In this document: one piece after another, positions 1 through 6,082 of the stretch
Layout of the letters: each line of letters starts with the position of its first letter
Position numbering within the stretch: position 1 is the stretch's first letter
DNA from: Bacillota bacterium
GTDB taxonomy: Bacteria; Bacillota; Clostridia; Lachnospirales; Lachnospiraceae
Assembly (NCBI GenBank): GCA_023458855.1
Contig: JAEWWQ010000348.1
Location: forward strand, 1 to 9,548
Direction: 5' to 3'
DNA length: 9,548 bases
The notes under the pieces: generated by a model
What the model was told of the DNA's origin: nothing
Databases searched by the model: none
The model's input: the letters and a program-made list of their open reading frames with translations, nothing else
Position numbers and translations under genes: made by a program

Positions 1-355
1 CATTTTCGGCAGTTTTTTCGTCGGTAACACTAGTAGTGGAATCTTGGCTATTCTCTTCCTCTGTCTGATTAGCCTCCTGCACGTATGACTTTACTGTTAC
101 CTGCAAGGTATCCGGCAGGTTGATGTCCGATTCACTGGCATCTAATGCAATCTGCTGGTTACTGATGTCTTCCGGCAGCTCTGCAAAAGAAGTGATTGTC
201 TCTTTATCACTTGATGTCTGGGCACTGACATTAATAAAACCGCTGTAATCAATCATTGAAGTCACCATCAACACGGACAGTGTCACTGCTATTATCCTTT
301 TCCATTTTTTTACAGAATGAATATACCTTTTCTCTGCACTTTTTTCTTTTTTCAT
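1..355 (-). CDS. N-terminal part of a secreted surface protein (runs off left edge)
   Basis: The ATG is at 355-353 with a GGAGG six bases upstream, so the start is firm. 118 codons are visible and the gene continues beyond position 1. The protein opens with a lysine/arginine-rich stretch (residues 1-20), then a hydrophobic segment (about 21-34), then a likely signal peptidase I site after N-V-S-A near residue 45. The mature part is rich in Ser, Thr, Asp and Glu and has a short stretch resembling the Leu-Pro-x-Thr-Leu motifs common in large repeat-bearing adhesins of gut Lachnospiraceae. The long N-region resembles surface-protein leaders rather than ordinary secreted enzymes. The sequence supports an exported, probably wall-attached protein. 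The functional domains lie outside the window, so adhesin, glycosidase or peptidase cannot be told apart. Confidence 0.8.
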   Translation of the reverse strand, partial: MKKEKSAEKRYIHSVKKWKRIIAVTLSVLMVTSMIDYSGFINVSAQTSSDKETITSFAELPEDISNQQIALDASESDINLPDTLQVTVKSYVQEANQTEEENSQDSTTSVTDEKTAEN

Positions 356-365
356 AAATTCCTCC

Positions 366-397
366 GCTTTTTTCTTATCAGATCAGCTTTTTTCTTA
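366..397. repeat. 12-bp direct repeat in the leader of the surface protein gene
   Basis: GCTTTTTTCTTA occurs at 366-377 and again at 386-397, exactly 20 bp apart, in the untranslated leader just upstream of the Shine-Dalgarno of the surface protein gene. It may be a small local duplication. No function is evident. Confidence 0.5.
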
Positions 398-444
398 CTT
401 CAGTTCAGCTGCTGTTTTTCTGTTTATTTTTTCAATTTATGAAA

Positions 445-453
445 ATTCTACCA
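445..453 (-). promoter_or_regulatory. Possible extended -10 promoter for the surface protein gene
   Basis: On the minus strand TAGAAT (450-445) is preceded directly by TGG, giving a TGN-extended -10. It lies about 90 bases upstream of the surface protein start. No convincing -35 box is visible at 16-18 bases, which is tolerable for an extended -10. This is a weak call by eye. Confidence 0.3.
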
Positions 454-558
454 TATATAAATTTATAAAGCCACTCCGCAAAAGGGTAGTTTGGGGGTGT
501 TTTTGATAGTTTTTATCGCATCAAAAAAACAGCCTGTTTCTTTAAGCTGCTTCCTTGT

Positions 559-708
559 TTATTCATTCCAATATTCTTCTGTATCTTCAGATGTGGTTCT
601 TATACCGAATAAAGCTTTATCCAAATCTTCTAATAGTTCTAATTCTTTTAATGTTACTCTTTCATATTTCATTCTTAAATGATCATAATAAAAACAAGTT
701 GATTTCAT
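559..708 (-). CDS. Possible 49-aa protein or gene fragment, unrecognised
   Basis: The frame starts at ATG 708 and stops with TAA at 561-559; a second in-frame ATG lies at 672. From residue 13 the composition looks protein-like: charged, with regularly spaced Leu and Glu suggesting an amphipathic helix, ending in an acidic tail with Tyr-Trp-Asn-Glu. The site upstream of ATG 708 is only a weak GAAG. The opposite strand also has a 63-codon open frame (491-682), but its Ser/Phe/Val-rich product looks like an antisense shadow. It is probably either a tiny gene or the end of a broken one. It lies 15 bases downstream of the next short ORF in the same direction. No family was recognised. Confidence 0.25.
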   Translation of the reverse strand: MKSTCFYYDHLRMKYERVTLKELELLEDLDKALFGIRTTSEDTEEYWNE

Positions 709-723
709 AAATTCTTCAATTCA

Positions 724-840
724 TTACAAATAAATATCTCTCAGTCTCTCCACAATCTGCTCATTCGTCACACCCACGATCACATACTGCTCTTTATAAT
801 CTGCAAAAAAGTCTTTAAATTTATCTATTCCACTTACCAT
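724..840 (-). pseudogene. Remnant of an AbiEii-type nucleotidyltransferase, collapsed to 38 codons
   Basis: The ORF starts at ATG 840, has an AGGAG just upstream, and ends at TAA 726-724. Residues 1-23 (a Met-Val-Ser-Gly-Ile-Asp-Lys-Phe start, ending in Tyr-Val-Ile-Val-Gly) resemble from memory the N-terminus of AbiEii/MenA-like nucleotidyltransferase toxins, where this segment leads into the Gly-Gly-Thr motif of the catalytic site. Here the second Gly is replaced by Val and the protein passes straight into 15 residues of a helical tail rich in Glu, Arg and Leu. This looks like an in-frame deletion joining the first 23 residues to a C-terminal end. No catalytic residues remain, so a transferase function is not possible. 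The family assignment rests on a short stretch and was not tested by search. Confidence 0.45.
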
Positions 841-891
841 TCCATATCTCCTCTAATATTTTACGCATTACATAAGTATATCGATATGAGA

Positions 892-2595
892 CTACTTGAT
901 CCAGAAAGTACGTTCTTCCACTTCATGAACCTGTCCCGTATTCTGCCAATCCCTCCCATCAAATATCTCTTCTTTATAGGTAACATATAATGTATATTTT
1001 CCTGTTTTTTGTAAGTAAAACTCTACGGTGTAAGGGGAATATGATGGAAAATCTTCAGAAACAACATCTGTTACCCTATAGCTTATCGGGAACCATCGGT
1101 ACCTCTGGTCATCAGTAAATTTAAGGAACAAGTTATATCCTGCTGAAGTAATAATTATTGGTTGCCCAACTGAAAAAACATCGCCGTCATTAATTCCTCT
1201 GATATCTCCCCTGTGATTTCTCGGCCAAGTACCGCCGGCACCGATATATTTCCACTTAGCATAGAGAGTTGTGTCCTGATATATCGGAGTATCAGCATTA
1301 TAGGGAACTCCTTTCCATTCCAAATTGTCAAACCAACCATCAAATTCATACTCGCTGCGGCTTGGCTCATGCGGCCATTGTTTTTCACCGATACCCTGAC
1401 CTTCAAGTGCTGCATACTCTATATCAGTGGTGCCAACATTTAATTCAAACCAAACATTATATATCTTCCCTTTAACTTCTGGCTCAATCCTCACAACCGG
1501 ATTATCCAAGTCCGGGTTTAAGTAATCCATCGGCTGATAATCGCCTCGCGACATAGGCTTCTTGGTTCTATCACGTTGAATAGCATAAGAAATAGTAGCC
1601 CCATATAACCTATAGGGTTTGATATATATCGTATATTTTTGACCGACACCGAATTCGTAAGCAACTCCGAACATCGTCTCATATCGGAGCGAATACACCC
1701 CGCCTGTTTCGGATACGACATCTATTATTTCCCACATATCCCCATGAATTGGCTCTTGGTGCTGCCATACATTCTTAACTATGAAGTCTCCGTACACGCA
1801 TAGCCCACGGTCAGTGTCTTCACCCATAAGAGAATTCGTTAGTAAGATATTATAATCTTGTTTTGTATTTAATGGTTCGCAGTTCACCGCCTTAATCTCA
1901 CCCCATATCTGCTTTAAGGCTGTTACCTTCACCCCCAACATTGCATCAAATCCATTCGTTCGTACAAACACATTGGGATTTGTCTGCCTCGACTGAACTT
2001 GATACCAGCCAACATCCTGCGGCTGCGAGTAGCCATCAATAGAAAGTGTCTCATCCTGCGCCTTAGAAAGTTCTATAGCTTCCTCCAAACTCAGATTGGG
2101 GGACAGATATCGAATGACCGAACTCAGAAGTAGAATCATGTCCTGCGTATTCTCATTGTCCCTGAATGCCAGCGTAAAAGAAGGATTATCCTTTCCGTCA
2201 AACGAATAATCAAAATCGTAATCGATTGACTTAATATTGAAGAAGATTACGCAGGTATTACCGCTATCCATAAAATCAACGCTCATCTCCGAACGTTCAT
2301 CTCCATCAAAGACAACCCGTTGAATATCACTTATCTCCATCGGAAGCGACCTCTCTTTTATATCGCTTATCAAAGCTTTTCGCAGATCCTCAGCTGGGTT
2401 TTCTGGGTATGCATAATCAGCCGGAAACGCAGTTGCTTTTTCAACTTCACCCTTATCACTTTCAGACGGGAGGTTTGGGTAAATTGGGTTGTTCCCACAC
2501 GCGGTAAGAAGTACCCCCAAAAGTGAGGCTATAACAAGCATTAATATTATCTTGGTACCGCCAAACTTCACGGCACAGATGTTGCAATTTTTCAT
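892..2595 (-). CDS. Lipoprotein with InlB-type B-repeat, downstream paralog
   Basis: 567 aa. A signal peptide with lipobox Leu-Leu-Thr-Ala-Cys puts the lipidated Cys at residue 33, so the mature protein should sit on the outer face of the membrane. After an acidic linker (34-60) comes an unrecognised conserved module (about 60-340). Residues about 378-448 match the Listeria-Bacteroides (InlB B) repeat: a Tyr-Glu-Phe-Asp-Gly-Trp-Phe core followed by the Thr-Leu-Tyr-Ala-Lys-Trp ending. A final module (about 452-567) starts with Gly-Gly-Thr-Trp-Pro-Arg and ends with a predicted beta-rich tail. Start: ATG 2595, with AAGGA 12 bases upstream, which is a long spacing. The gene begins 39 bases after the stop of its paralog, so co-transcription is likely. 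Both genes are visibly richer in G and C than the flanking DNA. A role in binding a ligand or the cell wall is inference; no catalytic motif is visible. Confidence 0.85.
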   Translation of the reverse strand: MKNCNICAVKFGGTKIILMLVIASLLGVLLTACGNNPIYPNLPSESDKGEVEKATAFPADYAYPENPAEDLRKALISDIKERSLPMEISDIQRVVFDGDERSEMSVDFMDSGNTCVIFFNIKSIDYDFDYSFDGKDNPSFTLAFRDNENTQDMILLLSSVIRYLSPNLSLEEAIELSKAQDETLSIDGYSQPQDVGWYQVQSRQTNPNVFVRTNGFDAMLGVKVTALKQIWGEIKAVNCEPLNTKQDYNILLTNSLMGEDTDRGLCVYGDFIVKNVWQHQEPIHGDMWEIIDVVSETGGVYSLRYETMFGVAYEFGVGQKYTIYIKPYRLYGATISYAIQRDRTKKPMSRGDYQPMDYLNPDLDNPVVRIEPEVKGKIYNVWFELNVGTTDIEYAALEGQGIGEKQWPHEPSRSEYEFDGWFDNLEWKGVPYNADTPIYQDTTLYAKWKYIGAGGTWPRNHRGDIRGINDGDVFSVGQPIIITSAGYNLFLKFTDDQRYRWFPISYRVTDVVSEDFPSYSPYTVEFYLQKTGKYTLYVTYKEEIFDGRDWQNTGQVHEVEERTFWIK

Positions 2596-2634
2596 AATTT
2601 GTACTGTTCCTTGCTATTGTTTCTAAATAGATTG

Positions 2635-4326
2635 CTATTTGACCTGAAAATTCACCTCCGGAACTTCGTGCTTCTGTCTTGTTTCCTGCCAGTCAATTCC
2701 ATCAAAAATTTCTTCCATGTACGTAATATACAGCGTTTTCTTGCCTGTATTGCGTACATACAAAGTTGCCTGAAGAGGAGCCATGGCAGTGAAGTCACCA
2801 CTTGTACCATCAGACAGTCTCCACCTAACGGGTGTCCAGCGGAAACGCTGATCAAGCGGAGCATTGAGTTCCATACCATATCCTTCGGAGGTAATGGTCA
2901 ACGTGTCGTTAATCTTCACATGTTTCTTTTCATCGACCCCTTGAACCTTGCCGCAATACGCTCTCGGCCAAGCACCGCCTGAACCAGTATATTTCCACTT
3001 TGCATAAAGGCAAGTGTCTTCATAGATGGGTGTATCCTTTGAGTAGGTATCACCCTCCCATGTCATGTTATCGTACCAGCCCTCAAATTCGTAGTCATCG
3101 CGCCCTGGATCAAGAAGAAACTGCTCTTCACCAAGCCCCACGCCCTCGGCTGCTGCAAACTGCTCCCCAATGATTCGGTCTTGAAAGTTGAAGCACACGT
3201 TATAAACAGGAGCATCTGTATCCGGTTCTACGCGCATCCTTGGCGATTTCTCATCAAGCGTAGGATACTCAAGTGACGCTATTTCACCTCTCGAGTTAAG
3301 CTGAGAACTTTCTGACCTCTGAACAGCATTCACAATTCGACCATCCCACAGCGTAGATATAAACAGTGTATATTCCTGACCAACGCCAAATTCATAAACA
3401 TATGGACTCATGATGTCGACACTCAATAAATACCTTTCCCCTGTCACAACAGACTTCACATCGATGTTTTTCCATGTTTCTCCATGAAGATAACTTTGGA
3501 AATGCCACACATTCTGGACTATAAAATTCCCGTAAACTGTTTCGAGTTGTTCCGACTCGTTATAATAACAATACTTGTCCGTCAAAACTTTGTAATCTTC
3601 ATCGTTCTTTAGCTCCTGACACGTGCTGGTGTCAATCATTCCCCAAATCTGCTCTAGCGCCGTAACTTTCACACCCAGTTTTGCATCAAAATCCTTTGTA
3701 CGAAAGAATACATGCGGATTCGTGTACCGGGTTTGAATCTGATACCCACCAAGGTCATATGGCTGCGAATAACCATCCGTCGACATCGTTTCGTTCTGCC
3801 TTTTCGCCTGTAACTCTGCCTCTTCCAAACTTAAATTTGGTGAAAGGTATTTGATTATTGATGTGAGAACGGCAATCAAATCTTTCGTATTATTGGGATC
3901 TTTGAATGCTATCGTAAAAGATGGATTGGTTTTTCCATCGAGCAAATAATCGTCGTAACTGCATTCCAAATATTTATCCGTGAAGGATAGTACGCACATG
4001 TTATCACTTTCAGTAAAATGAATCTGGATCTGCGAGCATTCCTTGTCATCAAACTTTACCTTTTCCACAGTGCCTATTTCCATCAAAAGCCCCCTATCTC
4101 TGATGTCCTCTTTCAACGCGACTCTTAGATGCTCTGCGGGTTCTTGGGGATATTTATAATCTCCTAAAATTTCACCCGCCTCTACATCTGATTCCTGTAT
4201 CGCACTATTTTCCTCTCTCACCTGATTCTCGCTTACGCTTCTCTGATTTTGGCATGAAACAAGCAATAGCGCACAGGTAAGTACGGTAATGAGGGTGTTT
4301 GCCTCTAGCAATTTTTTTTTCTTCAT
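2635..4326 (-). CDS. Lipoprotein with InlB-type B-repeat, upstream paralog
   Basis: 563 aa. The lipobox Leu-Leu-Val-Ser-Cys places the lipid-modified Cys at residue 25. The layout equals the next gene: acidic linker (26-55), unrecognised module (about 56-340), one Listeria-Bacteroides repeat (about 374-446, with Tyr-Glu-Phe-Glu-Gly-Trp-Tyr and Leu-Tyr-Ala-Lys-Trp), then a C-terminal module (about 450-563). Segments shared exactly with the paralog include Tyr-Leu-Ser-Pro-Asn-Leu-Ser-Leu-Glu-Glu-Ala, Leu-Gly-Val-Lys-Val-Thr-Ala-Leu and Tyr-Glu-Phe-Gly-Val-Gly-Gln. By eye about half of the residues agree over the full length. The start ATG 4326 has AGGAG (4341-4337) ten bases upstream, and this overlaps the stop codon of a preceding truncated reading frame. 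It is the first intact gene of the operon. Function is unknown. Confidence 0.87.
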   Translation of the reverse strand: MKKKKLLEANTLITVLTCALLLVSCQNQRSVSENQVREENSAIQESDVEAGEILGDYKYPQEPAEHLRVALKEDIRDRGLLMEIGTVEKVKFDDKECSQIQIHFTESDNMCVLSFTDKYLECSYDDYLLDGKTNPSFTIAFKDPNNTKDLIAVLTSIIKYLSPNLSLEEAELQAKRQNETMSTDGYSQPYDLGGYQIQTRYTNPHVFFRTKDFDAKLGVKVTALEQIWGMIDTSTCQELKNDEDYKVLTDKYCYYNESEQLETVYGNFIVQNVWHFQSYLHGETWKNIDVKSVVTGERYLLSVDIMSPYVYEFGVGQEYTLFISTLWDGRIVNAVQRSESSQLNSRGEIASLEYPTLDEKSPRMRVEPDTDAPVYNVCFNFQDRIIGEQFAAAEGVGLGEEQFLLDPGRDDYEFEGWYDNMTWEGDTYSKDTPIYEDTCLYAKWKYTGSGGAWPRAYCGKVQGVDEKKHVKINDTLTITSEGYGMELNAPLDQRFRWTPVRWRLSDGTSGDFTAMAPLQATLYVRNTGKKTLYITYMEEIFDGIDWQETRQKHEVPEVNFQVK

Positions 4327-4339
4327 ATAGATTTAACTC

Positions 4340-4471
4340 CTATTCACTCTGTGTGACACCTAAAAAATACTGCTCCAACCGTTCTTTGGATATTGCAAAT
4401 TTCTCGTCATCTCCAAAAATGACTATAGTGATGCGGCATATAATAACGACTAGTTTGACACGGTTTTTTGT
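4340..4471 (-). pseudogene. 3' end of a lost gene directly upstream of the lipoprotein operon
   Basis: This open frame has no plausible start codon. Its last 30 or so residues look like real protein: a beta strand (Ile-Thr-Ile-Val-Ile-Phe) followed by Gly-Asp-Asp-Glu, then a short charged helix ending Tyr-Phe-Leu-Gly-Val-Thr-Gln-Ser-Glu. The TAG stop (4342-4340) sits inside the Shine-Dalgarno of the upstream lipoprotein gene, as expected for the penultimate gene of an operon. Upstream of about 4430 the sequence becomes AT-rich and control-like. I read it as the surviving tail of an operon gene whose body was deleted, placing the operon promoter next to the tail. The family is not recognised. 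Confidence 0.45.
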
Positions 4472-4493
4472 TCATTTTCTATACCTATATATC

Positions 4494-4505
4494 TTACATG
4501 TGTAA
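4494..4505. promoter_or_regulatory. Operator-like dyad 1 (BlaI/MecI core pattern)
   Basis: TTACATGTGTAA has perfect 5-bp arms around two central bases and contains TACA-N2-TGTA, the core recognised by BlaI/MecI repressors. It lies at or just after the expected transcription start of the minus-strand promoter, and its centre is 22 bp from the centre of dyad 2, about two helical turns. Assignment to this repressor family is inference from motif shape. Confidence 0.45.
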
Positions 4506-4507
4506 TA

Positions 4508-4535
4508 TTTAAATCTTACAATAGTAAGATTTAAA
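4508..4535. promoter_or_regulatory. Operator-like dyad 2, perfect 12-bp arms
   Basis: TTTAAATCTTAC and its exact reverse complement GTAAGATTTAAA are separated by AATA. The stem is too AT-rich and has no T-run suited to a terminator. It covers the spacer and -10 of the minus-strand promoter, so a protein bound here would block RNA polymerase. The inner TTAC-N4-GTAA has the same spacing as dyad 1 and as BlaI/MecI sites, with one base off the TACA-N2-TGTA core. Confidence 0.6.
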
Positions 4536-4541
4536 AGTCAA
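4513..4541 (-). promoter_or_regulatory. Sigma-A type promoter for the lipoprotein operon
   Basis: On the minus strand TTGACT (4541-4536, five of six matches to TTGACA) is followed after exactly 17 bases by TAAGAT (4518-4513, four of six matches). It points at the lipoprotein operon, about 190 bases upstream of its first intact start codon, and is overlapped by the dyad at 4508-4535. It probably once served the gene whose tail remains at 4340-4471. Confidence 0.55.
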
Positions 4542-4577
4542 TTGTCCTCTTTAAATAATTTAGGATTGATTATTTAA

Positions 4578-4605
4578 TTTACAAAACGAAATCTATACAT
4601 AAAAT
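4578..4605 (+). promoter_or_regulatory. Divergent plus-strand promoter
   Basis: TTTACA (4578-4583) and TAAAAT (4600-4605) each match consensus at five of six positions, with a 16-base spacer. It points rightward at the 34-codon signal-peptide ORF, giving a leader of about 35-40 bases. It lies back to back with the minus-strand promoter. Confidence 0.4.
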
Positions 4606-4648
4606 GTTTCTAGTATTGAAATATTCTTTAATTCCAGAAAGGCGAATC

Positions 4649-4753
4649 ATGAAAAAAACAAAAAGATTTTTTGTAATTGCACGTTCATTGATTATGATGT
4701 TATCTTTCTCTATTAATGTATCTATTTACACTTATACTATAAATCGTATATAA
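4649..4753 (+). pseudogene. Signal-peptide stub of a truncated secreted protein
   Basis: The ATG is at 4649, preceded by AAAGG with a short spacer; TAA is at 4751-4753, giving 34 aa. Residues 1-7 are Lys/Arg-rich (Met-Lys-Lys-Thr-Lys-Arg), residues 8-21 are hydrophobic, and a polar stretch follows, as in a Gram-positive signal peptide. The frame ends soon after the expected cleavage area and its last 22 bases overlap tail to tail with the end of the phosphatase gene. I read it as the 5' end of a secreted-protein gene cut off when the phosphatase segment arrived. A small secreted peptide is an alternative. Confidence 0.4.
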
Positions 4754-5544
4754 GCTCTATCATCTAATGACTTTTTCCCATTTGTCCATCCCGTAGTTGA
4801 TTTATATTTATAGATACAAAGCGGGTCATCTTCCCTAAGGTGTTCTAATTCAATTTCACTTAATTCTAAAGTCGGCATTAATATTGGGTACCCATCTGAA
4901 GCGAGAACAACAATACTATTCTGCGGAACATTTTTTACTACTAGTTTGGTAAAATCATCACATAAACCATTTAAGACACTATAACCATATTCATTGTTAC
5001 TGTTAGAAAATAGGGCTTGCTTTTTTAAGATAGGCATAAGATAATCGGATGAAGGATCTTGCTCACATAACTCTGGAATTAATTTTCCTTGCATAATCTC
5101 CAAACTCAAATAAACAGATCGGATTTCTGATAAAAGAACATCAATCTTCATTTCTTCTCTGTAAACATCATCGTTTATCATAAATTGACAATCTCCAAAA
5201 CACCAAATCTGTCTATGCCTGACGCTATAGATTACTAATGTCACTTGTAAACGTTCCTCCGGATTATCAACAAAATAGTCAATATTTTCTCCATATTCTT
5301 TGTTAAGAAGCATATTTAGATAATTATAGGTCTCAAAAGCAGTTTCGTTCCCTTTAAGTTCGATCAATCCTTTCATAACTATTTCTTTTGCATGATAGCC
5401 GTTAGTATGCCCTTCCCATGTAATATTGCCTTTTGATGAAACTCCATCAATGACTGCGATGAAATTATCGTTGTAAAAAATGCCATCCTCACATAAAGAT
5501 TCCTCCTCATACTTAGACTGAATAAAACAATCATATATATGCAT
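4732..5544 (-). CDS. PP2C-type protein phosphatase, stand-alone
   Basis: 270 aa from ATG 5544, which has GGAGGT (5556-5551) six bases upstream. An in-frame ATG at 5616 would add 24 residues but lacks a comparable site, so the shorter start is preferred. Metal-binding PP2C landmarks appear in order: Glu-Asp-Gly at 19-21, Val-Ile-Asp-Gly-Val at 31-35, Cys-Phe-Gly-Asp-Cys at 115-119, Ala-Ser-Asp-Gly at 215-218, and Asp-Asp-Arg-Ala at 261-264. The family uses two divalent metals held by these Asp residues to remove phosphate from phospho-Ser/Thr. There is no membrane segment, sensor domain or fused kinase, so it should be cytosolic. No kinase, FHA or Ter-type partner is encoded nearby, so the target is unknown. 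The codon content is very AT-rich, unlike the lipoprotein genes next to it, which suggests separate origins. Confidence 0.75.
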   Translation of the reverse strand: MHIYDCFIQSKYEEESLCEDGIFYNDNFIAVIDGVSSKGNITWEGHTNGYHAKEIVMKGLIELKGNETAFETYNYLNMLLNKEYGENIDYFVDNPEERLQVTLVIYSVRHRQIWCFGDCQFMINDDVYREEMKIDVLLSEIRSVYLSLEIMQGKLIPELCEQDPSSDYLMPILKKQALFSNSNNEYGYSVLNGLCDDFTKLVVKNVPQNSIVVLASDGYPILMPTLELSEIELEHLREDDPLCIYKYKSTTGWTNGKKSLDDRAYIRFIV

Positions 5545-5603
5545 ATTATTACCTCCAAATTTATTCTCCAGATTGTAAAAGTACATACAAATTTTCAATC
5601 CAC

Positions 5604-5834
5604 TTAATCGCTCCACAAATTGTAAATTGTATTATAATTCAACTTGCCATAAATATTTATACTCATGAAAACAAAGCATCCAAATCTACTTATTTGCTCA
5701 ATTATTTCCATAACCTTATTACTATATTTGTTTTCAAAGCCATCTTTGCATTTGATTGCGAATATAATATTAGAAATCATAGTTATGGCAATGAAAATCA
5801 AGTCCCATAAATTAAACCAATCCATAATATACAT
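5604..5834 (-). pseudogene. Truncated small membrane protein
   Basis: 76 aa from ATG 5834; ATG 5825, three codons later, is an equally possible start. Neither has a good Shine-Dalgarno. Residues 4-27 form a membrane segment, followed by a Cys-Lys-Asp-Gly-Phe-Glu-Asn-Lys loop and Glu-Gln-Ile-x-Arg-Phe-Gly-Cys-Phe, which begins a second membrane segment. From memory, similar small Lachnospiraceae and Clostridium membrane proteins continue through several more membrane segments. Here the second one breaks off after Ser-Ile-Asn-Ile and about 15 unrelated residues lead to a stop, 60 bases before the phosphatase start. It is probably the 5' part of a gene interrupted where the phosphatase segment was joined. 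The function of the family is not known to me. Confidence 0.5.
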
Positions 5835-5899
5835 GTCTTACGATTCAAATTTGTCATTACTACCCAGCTTCTCATTGCTATAATACAAATCACAACAAC

Positions 5900-5933
5900 A
5901 AAAAAACCGCCTAGACATAGTCATCATAGACGG
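5900..5933 (-). terminator. Intrinsic terminator (possible attenuator)
   Basis: On the minus strand CCGTCTA (5933-5927) pairs with TAGGCGG (5913-5907) through seven pairs including one G-T wobble, and the inner GAC-TAT-GTC can add three more. Seven T follow at once (5906-5900). The stop codon of the 25-codon leader ORF lies in the descending arm. The truncated membrane protein gene starts about 65 bases further on. Confidence 0.65.
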
Positions 5934-5988
5934 GTATTAGCATATAGACTCTATTAAATTCCCTTATAAAATAAACCTCTCCAAGCAT
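5911..5988 (-). CDS. 25-codon leader ORF ending inside a terminator
   Basis: ATG 5988 has AAGGGG (5999-5994) five bases upstream, and TAG lies at 5913-5911. The peptide has four Tyr and two Phe with repeated Val-Tyr pairs, and no signal sequence. A strong extended -10 promoter lies about 35 bases upstream, so the transcript begins shortly before the ORF. Its last eight codons form the rising arm, loop and falling arm of the terminator at 5933-5900. That geometry is typical of leader peptides where ribosome progress decides whether the terminator hairpin can form, as known upstream of several antibiotic-resistance and biosynthesis genes. Which cue would be sensed here is not evident. A chance ORF reading into a terminator is the alternative. 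Confidence 0.45.
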   Translation of the reverse strand: MLGEVYFIREFNRVYMLIPVYDDYV

Positions 5989-6022
5989 GTTTTCCCCTTA
6001 CACCTCTGTCGAAATTAGTACT

Positions 6023-6033
6023 ATTATATCACA
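6023..6033 (-). promoter_or_regulatory. Extended -10 promoter upstream of the leader ORF
   Basis: On the minus strand a consensus TATAAT (6028-6023) is directly preceded by TGA, forming the TGN-TATAAT extended -10. No good -35 is visible at 16-18 bases. Transcription would start near 6016, giving a short leader of about 28 bases before the 25-codon ORF. Confidence 0.55.
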
Positions 6034-6082
6034 GAATAAAAATAAGTGGATATTATTTTTCATAAAATTTGTTCCTCCTGAT

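Noticed and set aside
491..682. 63-codon plus-strand ORF
   Set aside because: The product is Ser/Phe/Val-rich with no ribosome site, and it is antisense to a more protein-like minus-strand frame at 559-708.
878..887. Palindrome ATATCGATAT just downstream of the second lipoprotein gene
   Set aside because: A 10-bp AT-rich palindrome is expected by chance in such DNA, and there is no loop or T-run for a terminator.
2599..2982. 127-codon plus-strand ORF
   Set aside because: It lies antisense to the C-terminal module of the upstream lipoprotein, which has clear domain and paralog support.
5604..5616. Longer phosphatase start at ATG 5616
   Set aside because: It would add 24 residues and overlap the preceding ORF, and it lacks a ribosome site comparable with GGAGGT before ATG 5544.
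5998..6063. 21-codon minus-strand ORF with AGGAGG ten bases upstream
   Set aside because: It is short and hydrophobic and covers the extended -10 promoter of the leader ORF. It is more likely promoter DNA after a decayed gene than a peptide gene, though the ribosome site is good.
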